A DNA stretch of 64,000 bases from Leptolyngbya sp. NIES-2104 (GCF_001485215.1 NZ_BBWW01000001.1:5456001-5520000), one strand, 5' to 3'; shown: positions 1 through 9,225, counted from the first letter of the stretch. Made by a program: numbers and translations. The notes: generated by a model not told the origin, from the sequence alone.

Positions 1-1938
1 GATCGCAGATAGCATCTCTAAGTCAAATGAATTCCCAATACAAGCTGCTAGTTTCAGAACCGCTTGAGTGCTTTCTGGAAGTTTCTGTAACTGTGATGCC
101 ATGAAGGTCACAACATCATGACCGAGCATCAAGCTTTGACTTCGAGCTAAATCATAGTTCCAAACACCGCAATTTAAGTCGAATTGAATCAGTTTTTCCT
201 CATACAGCAGCTTGAGAAATTGACGGCTGAAAAACGGGTTCCCTTTTGTTTTGTGATACACCAATTCAGTCAGCGGAGTGGCTTGCTCAGATGTGTAATT
301 GAGCGTTTCGGCAATCATCTGATTGAGATGGTGTGGCTCTAGAGGAGTGAGCGCGATCGTATTAATCGTAGTGCCATTTTGCCGAAGTTTATCGAGAGTC
401 AGCATCAGAAAATCAGCGATCGAAACTTCCTCTTCTCGATAAGTTCCAATCAGCAATAAATAGCCTTTGTTGCTGTCTTCCATTAAGACTTGCATCAGGT
501 TTAGAGAAGCGAGATCTGCCCACTGAAGGTCATCGAGAAAGATTACTAGCGGGTGATGCTCTTGTGCGAAGACTTGAATAAACTGCTGCAATAGTAAGTT
601 AAAGCGATTTTGTGCAGCGATGCCCGTTAGTTTGGAAGCAGGACATTGTTCACCGAGAATGGTTTCGAGTTCCGGAATCACTTCGATTAGAACTTGAGCA
701 TTTTCGCCCAAAGCTCTTAACAGCTTCAATCGCCACCGTTCTAATTGGGCGGTACTTTCAGTGAGAAGCTGTCTGATGAGATCTCGAAAGGCTTGAATAA
801 ATGCGGAAAAAGGAATGTTTCGCTGAAACTGATCAAATTTTCCTTGAATTAGATAGCCTCGTTGTTTCGTCGCGTCTTTGCTCAGTGGCTTTTGAACTTC
901 CTGAATGACGGCAGTTTTTCCCATGCCCGAAACGCCCGCAACGAGTATGATTTCACTCGCACCTTGAGCAATTCGATCGTATGCTGCAATCAGCATTTCA
1001 ACTTCTCGATCGCGTCCATACAATTTCTGCGGCATCACCCAGCGATCGCAATAATCTTGCTGCCCGATTTCAAACTGAGAAATCTGACCTGTCTGATTCC
1101 ATTCGCGCTGACAAATCTCTAAATCGTGCTTCAATCCTCGTGCACTTTGATATCGCTCTTCCGCATTTTTCGCCATCAGCTTCCTCACGATCGCGGTGAG
1201 AACGTGCGGGACTGCGGGATTAATTTGCTCGATCGAAATCGGTTGTTTTGCGATGTGTGCATAGATCAATTCCATCGCATCGTCCGATTGAAATGGAAGT
1301 TGTCCCGTTAAAAGTTCGTAGAATGTTGCACCTAAAGAGTAAAAATCAGTGCGGTAATCAATGCCGCGATTCATCCGTCCAGTTTGCTCCGGAGACAGGT
1401 AAGCGATCGTGCCTTCCAAAACGCTTGGATTTGTTGCCGTCTGCCTTTCTTGCGGCAGTAAAGAAGCGATGCTGAAATCGATTAATTTAACTTGCTTAGT
1501 CTGAGGATTGATTAAAAGATTATCGGGCTTAATATCTTTGTGAATGATGCGGTGTTGGTACAAATCAGCGAGAATCTCAGCAATCTTAATCGCGATCGAC
1601 AAGAATTCACCGACATCAATCCGCTGCGCCGCGAACTTCGCTGCATATTGCCTCAGAGAAATGCCGCCAAAGTCCTCGGTCACAATGACAAAGCGGTTTT
1701 GATAAGTCTCTAGTTGATAAGAACGAACCACACCGGGAAGATTGATATCTTTAGTCAGTGTGTACTGATTTTTGAAATGAACTAGCTCGATCGTGTCTGG
1801 ATACGGATTTTTTAGCAGCTTGAGAATGACGAATTTGCGATCGATGTGGCGAATCGCTCGATAAACGAGAGTACGAGATCCGTCGTAGAGGGTTTCAACG
1901 ACTTCGTAGCCAGCAAGGTGAATGAATGTAGCAACCAT
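1..1938 (-). CDS. Hybrid serine/threonine kinase with AAA ATPase domain (C-terminus beyond window)
   Basis: The 3' part lies outside the window, so only the first 646 residues are visible. The N-terminal ~270 residues are a Hanks-type kinase: ATP-binding Lys40 (VILKLL), catalytic loop HKDIKPDN with Asp135, and a DFS variant of the DFG motif at Asp154, followed by a YLSPEQTGRMNRG activation segment. A STAND-like AAA module follows, with P-loop GVSGMGKT near residue 337 and a Walker B-like VIFLDDLQWAD. This order matches the large cyanobacterial proteins that continue with GAF and histidine kinase domains, so a sensor kinase end is likely but unseen. I start it at the ATG at 1938 because it begins just before the kinase glycine loop. 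Likely cytoplasmic signalling. Confidence 0.9.
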   Translation of the reverse strand, partial: MVATFIHLAGYEVVETLYDGSRTLVYRAIRHIDRKFVILKLLKNPYPDTIELVHFKNQYTLTKDINLPGVVRSYQLETYQNRFVIVTEDFGGISLRQYAAKFAAQRIDVGEFLSIAIKIAEILADLYQHRIIHKDIKPDNLLINPQTKQVKLIDFSIASLLPQERQTATNPSVLEGTIAYLSPEQTGRMNRGIDYRTDFYSLGATFYELLTGQLPFQSDDAMELIYAHIAKQPISIEQINPAVPHVLTAIVRKLMAKNAEERYQSARGLKHDLEICQREWNQTGQISQFEIGQQDYCDRWVMPQKLYGRDREVEMLIAAYDRIAQGASEIILVAGVSGMGKTAVIQEVQKPLSKDATKQRGYLIQGKFDQFQRNIPFSAFIQAFRDLIRQLLTESTAQLERWRLKLLRALGENAQVLIEVIPELETILGEQCPASKLTGIAAQNRFNLLLQQFIQVFAQEHHPLVIFLDDLQWADLASLNLMQVLMEDSNKGYLLLIGTYREEEVSIADFLMLTLDKLRQNGTTINTIALTPLEPHHLNQMIAETLNYTSEQATPLTELVYHKTKGNPFFSRQFLKLLYEEKLIQFDLNCGVWNYDLARSQSLMLGHDVVTFMASQLQKLPESTQAVLKLAACIGNSFDLEMLSAI

Positions 1939-2032
1939 ACAAGACTGAGGGCACGACTTGGGGCAAGTCCAGTGTGCCCACTCTTACAAGCGAGTAATAC
2001 CCAATTAGTCTCTTTTAGATGAAGTATCTGTT

Positions 2033-2527
2033 CTACCAACCCCAAGAGCCAGTTTCGCCCTTAAACGGCCCAACTACATCGCTAGTAATCCACCCACCAT
2101 AAAACTGTCCAGGTTGAGGTATGACCTTTTCGCCGTCTACATAACAGGCATCCATCGGAGCAGCGTAAAACGCAACATAGTTTTCGATCGCCTGAAAGTT
2201 CGGAGTTGGACTGCTATAGTACCAAGCCACATCAACGGCAATTTTTTCCCCAACTTTGACGCTGTAGTAACTCCCCTGCCCTTTCCATTCGCAGAAGGTC
2301 GATCGATTCGACGGTATCAAATAGTGCTGCCCAATGTCATCAGGTGGAATGTAGTAGGTCGGTGGATGACTGGTTTCGAGAACCCGCATTGCTTTCACGG
2401 TATCCACGATCGTCACTTCATTAAAAACAATCTGGATTCGCTTGTGAACAGGTTCTAAGCGAGGAGGACGCGGATAATCCCAGACAGATTCTTGTCCGGG
2501 CTGAGGAGGAATCGGAGTAGGGCGCAT
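2033..2527 (-). CDS. DUF427 domain protein
   Basis: This 164-residue protein matches the DUF427 family: a short proline-rich N-terminus, the IQIVFNEVTIVDT strand, the TSHPPTYYIPPDDI segment, then a WKGQGSYYSVKVG core and an AIENYVAFYAAPMDA end. The family is a small beta-rich fold of unknown biochemical role, usually about 90-170 residues, so the length is normal. It is 5 bp downstream of prmC on the same strand and is probably cotranscribed with prmC and tic22. No signal peptide or membrane segment is visible. The family call is firm; I assign no function. Confidence 0.85.
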   Translation of the reverse strand: MRPTPIPPQPGQESVWDYPRPPRLEPVHKRIQIVFNEVTIVDTVKAMRVLETSHPPTYYIPPDDIGQHYLIPSNRSTFCEWKGQGSYYSVKVGEKIAVDVAWYYSSPTPNFQAIENYVAFYAAPMDACYVDGEKVIPQPGQFYGGWITSDVVGPFKGETGSWGW

Positions 2528-2532
2528 AGTGT

Positions 2533-3402
2533 CTATTTTCGGTAAGCGATCGCAAAACGGTCAATTCCAGCCAAATCTTTATGGACTGTAATGCGATCGT
2601 AGCTTCCCTGAGCCGATAATAGCGAGACAATTTCGTCTGCCTGCCCCATCATCATTTCCACCATCCAAACGCCGCCAGAAATTAAATAATCCGGTGCAGT
2701 TTGAACCAGATGCCGAATGCTTTCTAAACCGTCAGAGCCGCCATCTAAAGCTAAATGAGGTTCGTGCAATCTCACTTCAGGTTCAAGTTCTAAAACGGTT
2801 TGAGTCGGAATATAAGGCGGATTTGAGACAACACCGCTGATCGAATGTTTCAAATGCTCGATCGGCTCAAACCAATTTCCTTGATAAAACTGAACGCTGA
2901 CATCGAGCATTTCCGCATTCGATCGCGCAATGTTCAACGCTGATTCACTCTGATCGACTGCATGAACGATCGCACTCGGTAAAGAAAGTGCAAGCCCGAT
3001 CGCGATCGCACCGCTCCCCGTCCCCAAATCGACCCACTGACCCGCTTTCAGGGTTGAATCTTGAGCCATTGCAAAATCGATCAATAGTTCTGTTTCCGGT
3101 CGAGGAATCAACACGCCGGGAGCAACTTTTAATTCAAAATTTCGCCAAGGAGCAATCCCCGCTAAATATTGAATCGGCGTTCGTTCTTCGATGCGTTGTT
3201 GCCAAGCTCGATCGAGATCAGCGATCTGCACTTTCGATCCGATCGCGTGATCCGGTTGTAATCGCAAAAAAAGTCGATCGATTCCTGCGAATTCTTGCAA
3301 GAGCCAATCGACTTCATCTGGGGAAATGTCGTGAGCGATCGACTGATGTTTCGCGGTCGATCGCCAATTCCAAAGCTGACTTCCAGGAATTAAAACAGTC
3401 AT
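2533..3402 (-). CDS. prmC: Release factor glutamine methyltransferase PrmC (HemK)
   Basis: PrmC methylates the glutamine of the GGQ motif in peptide chain release factors, using S-adenosylmethionine. The 289 residues fit the family. The N-terminal helical domain (about 1-95) is followed by the Rossmann methyltransferase domain with SAM motif DLGTGSGAIAIGLA and the diagnostic NPPYIP substrate-glutamine motif. The C-terminal LAGIDRFAIAYRK end is also typical. It sits 6 bp downstream of the Tic22-like gene and 5 bp upstream of the DUF427 gene, all minus strand, suggesting one transcript. Confidence 0.95.
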   Translation of the reverse strand: MTVLIPGSQLWNWRSTAKHQSIAHDISPDEVDWLLQEFAGIDRLFLRLQPDHAIGSKVQIADLDRAWQQRIEERTPIQYLAGIAPWRNFELKVAPGVLIPRPETELLIDFAMAQDSTLKAGQWVDLGTGSGAIAIGLALSLPSAIVHAVDQSESALNIARSNAEMLDVSVQFYQGNWFEPIEHLKHSISGVVSNPPYIPTQTVLELEPEVRLHEPHLALDGGSDGLESIRHLVQTAPDYLISGGVWMVEMMMGQADEIVSLLSAQGSYDRITVHKDLAGIDRFAIAYRK

Positions 3403-3408
3403 CCAGGA

Positions 3409-4215
3409 TTAACGCTTCGGAGGTTGTTGCGGTTGTGGTCTTTGTTGCTGCGGCTGTTGTTGCGGTCTTTGTTGTTGTTGCTGCGGTCTTTGTTGCTGTT
3501 GACGTTGTACAAATTCCAGCGTTTCTCTCGGCGGAATCAGCACAATCTTGTCAAGCTGCGGATCTTTCTCGCGCTGCATCGCCTGCATCACGCCTTCGAG
3601 CGGAAAGACCTGAATATCAACGGTGGCAGCGAGATCCGGTTTTTGCTGCTTAAATCGATCGACCAACGGCTGCAAGTCTTCTTTGTTAAAGAACATCGGA
3701 ATCACCGATGTGTTGCCTTCTTGAATCGTCAAGAAGCCTTTGTCCTTACCCGCACGAGCGACAAACAGCGGCGTTCCGTTGAACTGAGCCACTTGCTGAC
3801 CGTTCGCTTTGAGAACCGCGAGCGCAGCATCGAGTTGTTGTTTCGCGGGCACGTAAGCGAAATCGAGCTTCTCAGTCTTACCTTGAGTGCCTTGATTCAA
3901 TTGAAAAACTTCTGCCAGCGACACGGGCACGACCCGGACATCTTTTGCGAGTGCGGGATTTCTAGTTTTGAGATTTTCTAAAAACGCATTCGCGTCTTTT
4001 TGGCTGATAAACACACCTGCCACAGGGTTTCCTTTCTGACCGTTTGGCGGTTGAGCAACCAGCGGCGCACCTTGATTATTGGCGATCGTAAAAACAGGGA
4101 CAACCTGTAGCTTTTGCTTGATCTGCTCTGGGGTGAGGGCGAGCGCTTGTAACCCCGCAAGCAGAGTGCTACCCACAATTGCAGCAGTTGTACTCCAACG
4201 TACCAATGACTTCAT
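3409..4215 (-). CDS. Tic22-like periplasmic protein
   Basis: The 268-residue product starts with a signal peptide (MKSLVRWSTTAAIVGSTLLA) ending near ALAL. The body shows the two Tic22-type repeats: VPVFTIANNQGAPLVAQ with VAGVFISQKDANAFLENL, and GTPLFVARAGKD with VIPMFFNKEDLQPLVDRF. Cyanobacterial Tic22 homologues are periplasmic or thylakoid-associated chaperone-like proteins linked to outer-membrane biogenesis, and the chloroplast relative acts in protein import. The last ~45 residues are almost only Gln, Pro and Arg, encoded by a low-complexity tract at 3416-3510; this tail is probably disordered. It is the first gene of the tic22-prmC-DUF427 cluster. Confidence 0.85.
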   Translation of the reverse strand: MKSLVRWSTTAAIVGSTLLAGLQALALTPEQIKQKLQVVPVFTIANNQGAPLVAQPPNGQKGNPVAGVFISQKDANAFLENLKTRNPALAKDVRVVPVSLAEVFQLNQGTQGKTEKLDFAYVPAKQQLDAALAVLKANGQQVAQFNGTPLFVARAGKDKGFLTIQEGNTSVIPMFFNKEDLQPLVDRFKQQKPDLAATVDIQVFPLEGVMQAMQREKDPQLDKIVLIPPRETLEFVQRQQQQRPQQQQQRPQQQPQQQRPQPQQPPKR

Positions 4216-4707
4216 GTTTGCTCCTGGCTAAAAACGATGACCGAAATCCGAAGCGTTTACTGTCCCATTCGATCCGGCTGCAACCTCGATCGCTGCGTCG
4301 AATCGGTTTTGTTTATCCGTCTGACCTAAACTGTTACGAATTAGTTTCCGCACCGTTTGGATAACAGACATTCACGATGTTTGAACCTTTTATTCATCAA
4401 TTCTTGGAAATATTAGCATCGATTTGTGCCGCCGTAACATTCGAGTTACGAACTGCCTTTGGATCATTTTGTCGATCGCTTTCTATTTAATTTGTGCTGA
4501 AGCGAACAGTTTTTGATGGGAAGGAAATTTGAGAAGTCAGGTTTAATACTGAAGGCAAATTTGCGCGATTTTGGGGATCTTTAAGCTGTTTGTTCGACGG
4601 TAGGGAGTGGGCACACTGAATCAGAGTGGTTGCGTCCGTAGTATCACTGAGCTTCGATTCTTCCGAAGTTTGCGCGAATTCGCCTCGTTCGTTATGGTGC
4701 TGAAGAT
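4216..4707. other. Intergenic region between divergent genes, no feature recognised
   Basis: This 492-bp stretch separates the divergently transcribed tic22-like gene and the hypothetical gene at 4708, so promoters for both must lie here. Short open frames in it have no family resemblance and no ribosome-binding site. I see no clear inverted repeat, operator or RNA gene. Confidence 0.5.
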
Positions 4708-6078
4708 ATGAGTACACAGTCAGGTAGACAGCCTTATGATCTGCGATCGGATGCTGAATTGATTAATGAAATCGATTCGAGTGCTGAGCAGTTGACTTCT
4801 GGATCTCCGGAGATCTACCAGACGCAAGAAACGCTTTATCAATTTTTATTAGAAATTGTCAGAGAATGGCTTCCTGAAGAAGTTTTATTAGAATTTAAGC
4901 GGCTGTTTTTTTATCAAATTGATTCACCGAGTTCTGAGGCAGTTGAAGCGGTTCATCAACTTGTTTTACTGAATGATGAAACGGAATTTAGAAATGCTTT
5001 GAAACGCTGTTGTTATATTTTGATCAATAATTGGGATGCTGCACGACAATACAAAGCAATTCAAGATTTAGTTCAGTCGTTTCAAGATTCTACGATCGAG
5101 GCTCAAGCGATTTCACCAATCATTAAACGTCTAAAAAGCTGGGTCGAAAATTTCAAAAATAGCTCAGACTATGAAGAACTAAGATTATTTACGGCTCGGT
5201 ACGAAGAGCAGCAAAAATCAAAATGGATTAGCCGCTACACTTCTTATTTACTAGTTCCTCAGTATGTTGAAATTGCGAATCCGATCGAGCAACGAGAAGC
5301 CGCCCGCGCTCTTTCTCGACAGCTAAAAGACCGCTTCAAGTTTGATCTAGCGATGTATATTGCTAGATCTCAATCTGCAAGTTCACCAGAAAAATTGCCA
5401 AAAAATCCAACGGCTTTAGGTGACAATGTTTTGATGCTAATCAAAGCGATCGTTGCAAAACGCGGACAATACAGCTATGCCAATTTAGCCAATATTTTTA
5501 TCAATCAGATTCAAACGCTGAATTACAAAGAATTCAAGCAAAGCCTTCAGAAGTATTTGATTTTCTCAGTTGATCACAATAGCGATCATGCGATCGCACT
5601 TCAATCAAAACTTGCAGAGAAACTAAAATCTCTCTATTCTGATTACGATTCTGTACCATTAACTGATGCGCTAATCTTAAGAACTTGCAATCGAATTATT
5701 GAGACTTTAACCACTGAGAATCGGCAAGACCCTTCACCGCTTTTCACTGTGCTATTGTCTCAGGGTAATCCAATGACTTTGGTGATTGTTTTACTGAAGC
5801 TCGTTTTGATTTGTAATGCTTCTCGATCGCATCTCGAAGCGCAAATTGCTGTTCTCATTCGCCACTACGAACAATTTTCTGAACAAGACTGCGGCTGGGT
5901 GATTAACTTCCTCGAAATTTTCAACGTTACATTTGCGATTCACGCCGAGAATGTCCAGTACAACCTTGTGAAAATGCAACAAGCTCAAGAAGCTGCACCT
6001 CAAACGAACCTCGACCATTATCGAATTTTTTCGCAGATGAAGCCGATTATTCGTCCAAAACCTGATTCAGCGTGTTGA
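4708..6078 (+). CDS. Conserved-looking hypothetical protein, mostly helical
   Basis: I do not recognise a family in this 456-residue protein. It is rich in Leu, Glu, Gln and Ser, has no signal peptide and no membrane segment, and looks all-helical, like a helical-repeat or scaffold protein (for example EEVLLEFKRLFFYQ and ALKRCCYILINNWDAARQ). An AT-rich, regular codon pattern over the whole length and a clean stop support a real gene. The 3' end overlaps the convergent flippase-like gene by 12 bp. The ATG at 4708 has no strong Shine-Dalgarno sequence. Confidence 0.7.
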   Translation: MSTQSGRQPYDLRSDAELINEIDSSAEQLTSGSPEIYQTQETLYQFLLEIVREWLPEEVLLEFKRLFFYQIDSPSSEAVEAVHQLVLLNDETEFRNALKRCCYILINNWDAARQYKAIQDLVQSFQDSTIEAQAISPIIKRLKSWVENFKNSSDYEELRLFTARYEEQQKSKWISRYTSYLLVPQYVEIANPIEQREAARALSRQLKDRFKFDLAMYIARSQSASSPEKLPKNPTALGDNVLMLIKAIVAKRGQYSYANLANIFINQIQTLNYKEFKQSLQKYLIFSVDHNSDHAIALQSKLAEKLKSLYSDYDSVPLTDALILRTCNRIIETLTTENRQDPSPLFTVLLSQGNPMTLVIVLLKLVLICNASRSHLEAQIAVLIRHYEQFSEQDCGWVINFLEIFNVTFAIHAENVQYNLVKMQQAQEAAPQTNLDHYRIFSQMKPIIRPKPDSAC

Positions 6079-6936
6079 ACTGTCGATCGCTGCAAGTCCC
6101 GCCCCCAATCCTTCAGCCAACGTATTGATAAATCGATATAACGTAACGGCTCCGATTACTTGCGCCGTGGGAAATTGCTGACTGAATATTGCAACCGCGA
6201 TCACTTCAAACACACCAACCCCTCCCGGCAATCCAGGAATCACAAATCCCAACAACCACGCCCAAGCAAACCCACTGATTAAAAGTGGCAACTCAGAACC
6301 CGCAATCGGACGCAGCGCTAAAAAGACCAGCACAAACCCGATCGATCTCAATCCTAAAAATCCCAATTCACCCGCAAACGGTAAAAGCGGATATCGATCG
6401 ATCTGAACTGGCTCAGTTTTTTTCAACTTTCTCAAAACGAGATTCAGAAAGAACGGATGAACGCTAATGAGAATCACGATCGCAATTCCAAGCTGAAGCC
6501 AGGAATGGAAGCCCGCGATCGCAAAAAAACAAGCCGCCGCAGCCATCAACAGCGATTCAAGTAAAAGACTTAGAGTCGCAGGCGCGATCGCAATTCCGAT
6601 TTGTTTCGCGGCGTTGACTCGTCCATAAAAATGCCACACATTTCCCGGCAAATACTTCGCAATATTGGTCTTGAGATAAGTTTGAGCGCCCCAAGCTCCA
6701 GAAACCCGATACGACAAAAATCGTAAAATCCAACTCCAAACATAGCCCGCGAAAATGTGCGCGAATAAAGTGATGCCAAGCGCGATCGCCAAACAAGCCA
6801 CACCCGCCGCTGTGATTCTCAGTCTTGTGACTTCTTCCCAATGCTTCTGAAGTGTTTGAACCAGGAAGAACACAACCGCTGTGAGAATCAGCCAACGGAA
6901 CGCAGATTTAACAGATTTAGGACGGAATCGCTGCAT
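6067..6936 (-). CDS. YbhN/LPG-synthase-type flippase-like membrane protein (UPF0104)
   Basis: The 289 residues form a polytopic inner-membrane protein with about seven to eight hydrophobic segments, beginning with FRWLILTAVVFFLVQTL. Features of the lysylphosphatidylglycerol synthase transmembrane family are visible: the WSWILRFL segment, the NIAKYLPGNVWHF motif and the glycine-rich GFVIPGLPGGVGVFEV motif near the C-terminus. Members move or use lipids and glycolipids, but the substrate cannot be told from sequence. The soluble aminoacyl-transferase domain of full MprF proteins is absent, so this is the short flippase-like form. It ends convergently with the upstream hypothetical gene. Confidence 0.85.
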   Translation of the reverse strand: MQRFRPKSVKSAFRWLILTAVVFFLVQTLQKHWEEVTRLRITAAGVACLAIALGITLFAHIFAGYVWSWILRFLSYRVSGAWGAQTYLKTNIAKYLPGNVWHFYGRVNAAKQIGIAIAPATLSLLLESLLMAAAACFFAIAGFHSWLQLGIAIVILISVHPFFLNLVLRKLKKTEPVQIDRYPLLPFAGELGFLGLRSIGFVLVFLALRPIAGSELPLLISGFAWAWLLGFVIPGLPGGVGVFEVIAVAIFSQQFPTAQVIGAVTLYRFINTLAEGLGAGLAAIDSSTR

Positions 6937-7135
6937 AGTGTCTTAAAATCGCTCTTTCCAGCGTAATCCTTCTCAAGACAGAAAGCGATCGAGCCTCTAC
7001 ATCCAATGAATGTGACTTGCGCTAGAGGAAGAAATTCTCAAACGCTATGTATGGTTGAAACGCATCTGGGATCAGTGTTTTGCCCTGATGCCAGATTTGA
7101 GCGGGCATTCCCGTGGACACAACAAGGAGCGCAGC

Positions 7136-7534
7136 ATGAAACGATTCAAGATTAAACAGCTTTTCGCCACTGTCGCGATCGCATTTGTCCTGTTTTTCAC
7201 CACTGCTTGCACCAGTGGTAATCAGATCGGAGCGAATCCCAAGTCAGAGACTCGCATCGCTGATCTCGGTGTCAAAAGCAATGCCTCAGATCTAAACTAT
7301 GCGGGTTCGGATGTTTCTTCATCGAGCAACCCCGATGTCGGTGCATTACAGCAAAAATCGTTGCCGCCCCTGCCCAATTCCAAACAGCCGATGATCGATC
7401 GAGCTGATCCTAGCTCGAAAGTATTCGAGCGGGCAGGGCAATCGATTCAAGATGCTTCTGCGTTCTTCAAAGACACAGCCAACGCTGCAAATGAGCGCCC
7501 AGAAAGCAAGGCGAACCCTGCGATCGAAAAGTAG
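7136..7534 (+). CDS. Small lipoprotein, paralogue of the next gene
   Basis: I start this 132-residue protein at the ATG at 7136 because a strong AAGGAG lies at 7124-7129, six bases upstream; a longer frame from 7055 has no such site. A lipoprotein signal follows: KRFKIKQLFATVAIAFVLFF then the lipobox FTTAC. The mature part is short, polar and Ser/Asn/Pro-rich, probably disordered, with a C-terminal amphipathic helix (FERAGQSIQDASAFFKDTAN). It resembles the following gene in signal region and architecture, and both look like the small cyanobacterial DUF6658-type lipoproteins, though I am unsure of that label. Likely tethered to a membrane facing the periplasm or thylakoid lumen. Confidence 0.8.
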   Translation: MKRFKIKQLFATVAIAFVLFFTTACTSGNQIGANPKSETRIADLGVKSNASDLNYAGSDVSSSSNPDVGALQQKSLPPLPNSKQPMIDRADPSSKVFERAGQSIQDASAFFKDTANAANERPESKANPAIEK

Positions 7535-7573
7535 TATTTCAACTTTCATGATTTAACTTCAACGGAGATTCTT

Positions 7574-8173
7574 ATGAGCAAATTTGCATCTTTTATCAAA
7601 TCGCTACGTTTAAAGCAGATTGCGATCGTCTTTTTCGCAGGTGCGATGTTGTTATTTAATACCGCTTGTAGCAATTCGGCTCAAGCAAAAGTGCCTCCGA
7701 CCGACGGGGGTCCTAATCCTGTCGGACAAACCCAACCTTATGAAGGTGGCATGAACAATTTCAGCGACACGCCGCCTGGACAAATTCCCTCTGAAAAGGC
7801 GAGATCACTGGTGGATAATGCAGAGCGCAACATTACCAGTGATGACCCGACTAAGGCAGAACCGCGCAACGCTAAGCTTTACAAGAATCCGGGATATGCG
7901 GCTGATCGCACCAAAGATACGATCGGTGATGCGATCACGTCCCGTGCGAACAATGCAAAAGAAGAAGTTCAGAAAGTTGGACAGCGTGTGAGTAACAGCG
8001 GCGAACGTGCAGTCGAGAAAACGAAAGAACTGGGTGGAAAAATTGGCAAGGGTGCAGAAAATGTAACTGACAACGTGACCAATAGCGCTGTCGGTGCAGG
8101 TGAAGCAACCAAATCTCAAACCAAATCCGCGACGAAAGCAGCGAAACAAGCAGCGAAAGACGCGATCGACTAA
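7574..8173 (+). CDS. Small lipoprotein with apolipoprotein-like amphipathic C-terminal half
   Basis: The 199-residue product has a signal sequence with the basic patch SLRLKQIAIVFFAGAMLLF and lipobox FNTAC, so lipidation is predicted. Residues ~30-60 are Pro/Gly-rich; from ~110 on, repeated 11-residue-like amphipathic helices rich in Ala, Lys and Glu appear (ITSRANNAKEEVQKVGQRV, AVEKTKELGGKIGKGAENV), much like LEA or apolipoprotein repeats. It lies 39 bp after a paralogous lipoprotein gene and is followed by a good intrinsic terminator, so the two form a small operon. A role in membrane association or stress protection is possible but only inferred. A GGAG at 7565 precedes the start. Confidence 0.82.
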   Translation: MSKFASFIKSLRLKQIAIVFFAGAMLLFNTACSNSAQAKVPPTDGGPNPVGQTQPYEGGMNNFSDTPPGQIPSEKARSLVDNAERNITSDDPTKAEPRNAKLYKNPGYAADRTKDTIGDAITSRANNAKEEVQKVGQRVSNSGERAVEKTKELGGKIGKGAENVTDNVTNSAVGAGEATKSQTKSATKAAKQAAKDAID

Positions 8174-8207
8174 TTCCATTGTTTCTCCTCTAGTTACCTC
8201 AAGTCTG

Positions 8208-8236
8208 AGCCAAGGTGAAAAACCTTGGCTTTTTTT
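8208..8236 (+). terminator. Intrinsic terminator after the lipoprotein pair
   Basis: AGCCAAGG (8208-8215) and CCTTGGCT (8223-8230) form a perfect 8-bp stem with a 7-base loop, followed by a run of T to 8236. This is a classical rho-independent terminator, 35 bp after the stop of the second lipoprotein gene. Confidence 0.9.
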
Positions 8237-8401
8237 GTGGGAAGATCTTGACATTCAAATTTTACATATTTATTGTGTATTTATAACTGAATTTAGGCAA
8301 ACCGATTTGTTTATTTTTGGTGTGACACTGACGGTATTGTTTCGTCAGTCGTGAGTGAAGAAGTACTGAATTCAGCCTCATCTCTACCTATGGAGGCAAT
8401 T

Positions 8402-8719
8402 ATGTCCCTGTTGCAATCGTTTCGTTCATTTTTCTCGATCGCTGATCCCTATTACGAACCCGATCCTGAAACGGCGCTAATGGTCTTCGATTTGCAGGAA
8501 ATTGCAGTCGTGTGTCACAAGCTTCGTCCTCGGCAATTTGGACAAGTTGAATATCGAGGACGGTATTGGAGCGCAACTTGTCTAGAAGATTTGGTGCTCC
8601 TGCCTGGAACTCGTGTCAAAGTGGTCGATCGTGTGGAGTTGATTCTTGTGGTTACACCGATCGCGGCAGTTCAATCTCGTGCTGTATTGTCCAAGAAGCG
8701 CATTGAGCAAACTGCTTAA
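8402..8719 (+). CDS. NfeD-like OB-fold protein
   Basis: I choose the ATG at 8402 over an upstream GTG at 8351, since GGAGG lies at 8392-8396 with a 5-base spacer. The 105-residue product carries the motif GQVEYRGRYWSATCLEDLVL followed by PGTRVKVVDRVELILVVTP, as in the soluble OB-fold domain of NfeD proteins that work with membrane stomatin/SPFH proteins and serine proteases. No transmembrane part or protease partner is found here, so it is a stand-alone OB domain. The role is unknown. The family match rests on the second half of the protein only. Confidence 0.7.
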   Translation: MSLLQSFRSFFSIADPYYEPDPETALMVFDLQEIAVVCHKLRPRQFGQVEYRGRYWSATCLEDLVLLPGTRVKVVDRVELILVVTPIAAVQSRAVLSKKRIEQTA

Positions 8720-8769
8720 TTCAAGGATCGTCTGGGGTTTTGTCGATCGCAGATGATCCAATGTAAGAG

Positions 8770-8788
8770 TTGTGTTAAATTTACACAA
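8770..8788. promoter_or_regulatory. Palindromic site upstream of the RHH gene
   Basis: The arms TTGTG (8770-8774) and CACAA (8784-8788) flank an AT-rich centre that is itself nearly palindromic. It lies 160 bp upstream of a ribbon-helix-helix gene that could autoregulate. It does not fit the NtcA consensus GTA-N8-TAC. A regulator site is inference only. Confidence 0.3.
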
Positions 8789-8949
8789 AAGATGCTCAGA
8801 TCCAACACAAATTTCTTAATCTAGACTAGAACTATGAAGCAACGAGACTGCACACGTGAGCAAATTCAGCCGACCCGGTGCTGCTTTTGGTGCAGCTTGG
8901 ATGTAAAGTTCGGAGATCGCGTAGTCGCTCGTAGAGGATCAAAACAATC

Positions 8950-9225
8950 ATGGCGGAGAATACTCCTGTAGCAGAAACCCCATCACAGAAACGTGCTGGA
9001 CTCAAATCTGCAACACCCAAGCTAAAGAAGCGATTGAACTTAGATCTGTCGCCAGAAGCCTACGATTTGCTCCAAGAACTCGCAGAGGAATCAGGCAAGA
9101 ACATGGCGGAAGTCTTACGAACGGGACTGGCATTGTATGGGATCGCGCAGGAAGAAAAGAAAAAGGGACGAAGCTTGGGCGTTGTTGAGGACGATCGAGT
9201 TGTAAAAGAGATCGTGATTCCGTAA
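8950..9225 (+). CDS. Ribbon-helix-helix DNA-binding protein
   Basis: The 91-residue product has a disordered N-terminal ~25 residues, then a ribbon-helix-helix core: the strand KKRLNLDLSPEAYDLLQELA, then helix turn and GKNMAEVLRTGLALYGIAQE, and a short charged tail. This fold dimerises to bind DNA through the paired N-terminal strands, as in CopG/Arc regulators and many antitoxins. No toxin gene adjoins it (the next gene encodes an unrelated membrane protein), so it is more likely a stand-alone regulator. A palindrome at 8770-8788 is a possible autoregulatory site. Confidence 0.75.
   Translation: MAENTPVAETPSQKRAGLKSATPKLKKRLNLDLSPEAYDLLQELAEESGKNMAEVLRTGLALYGIAQEEKKKGRSLGVVEDDRVVKEIVIP

Noticed and set aside
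4487..4717. Open frame of 76 codons on the minus strand in the intergenic region
   Set aside because: It has no recognisable motif, no ribosome-binding site, and overlaps the start of the gene at 4708; probably chance.
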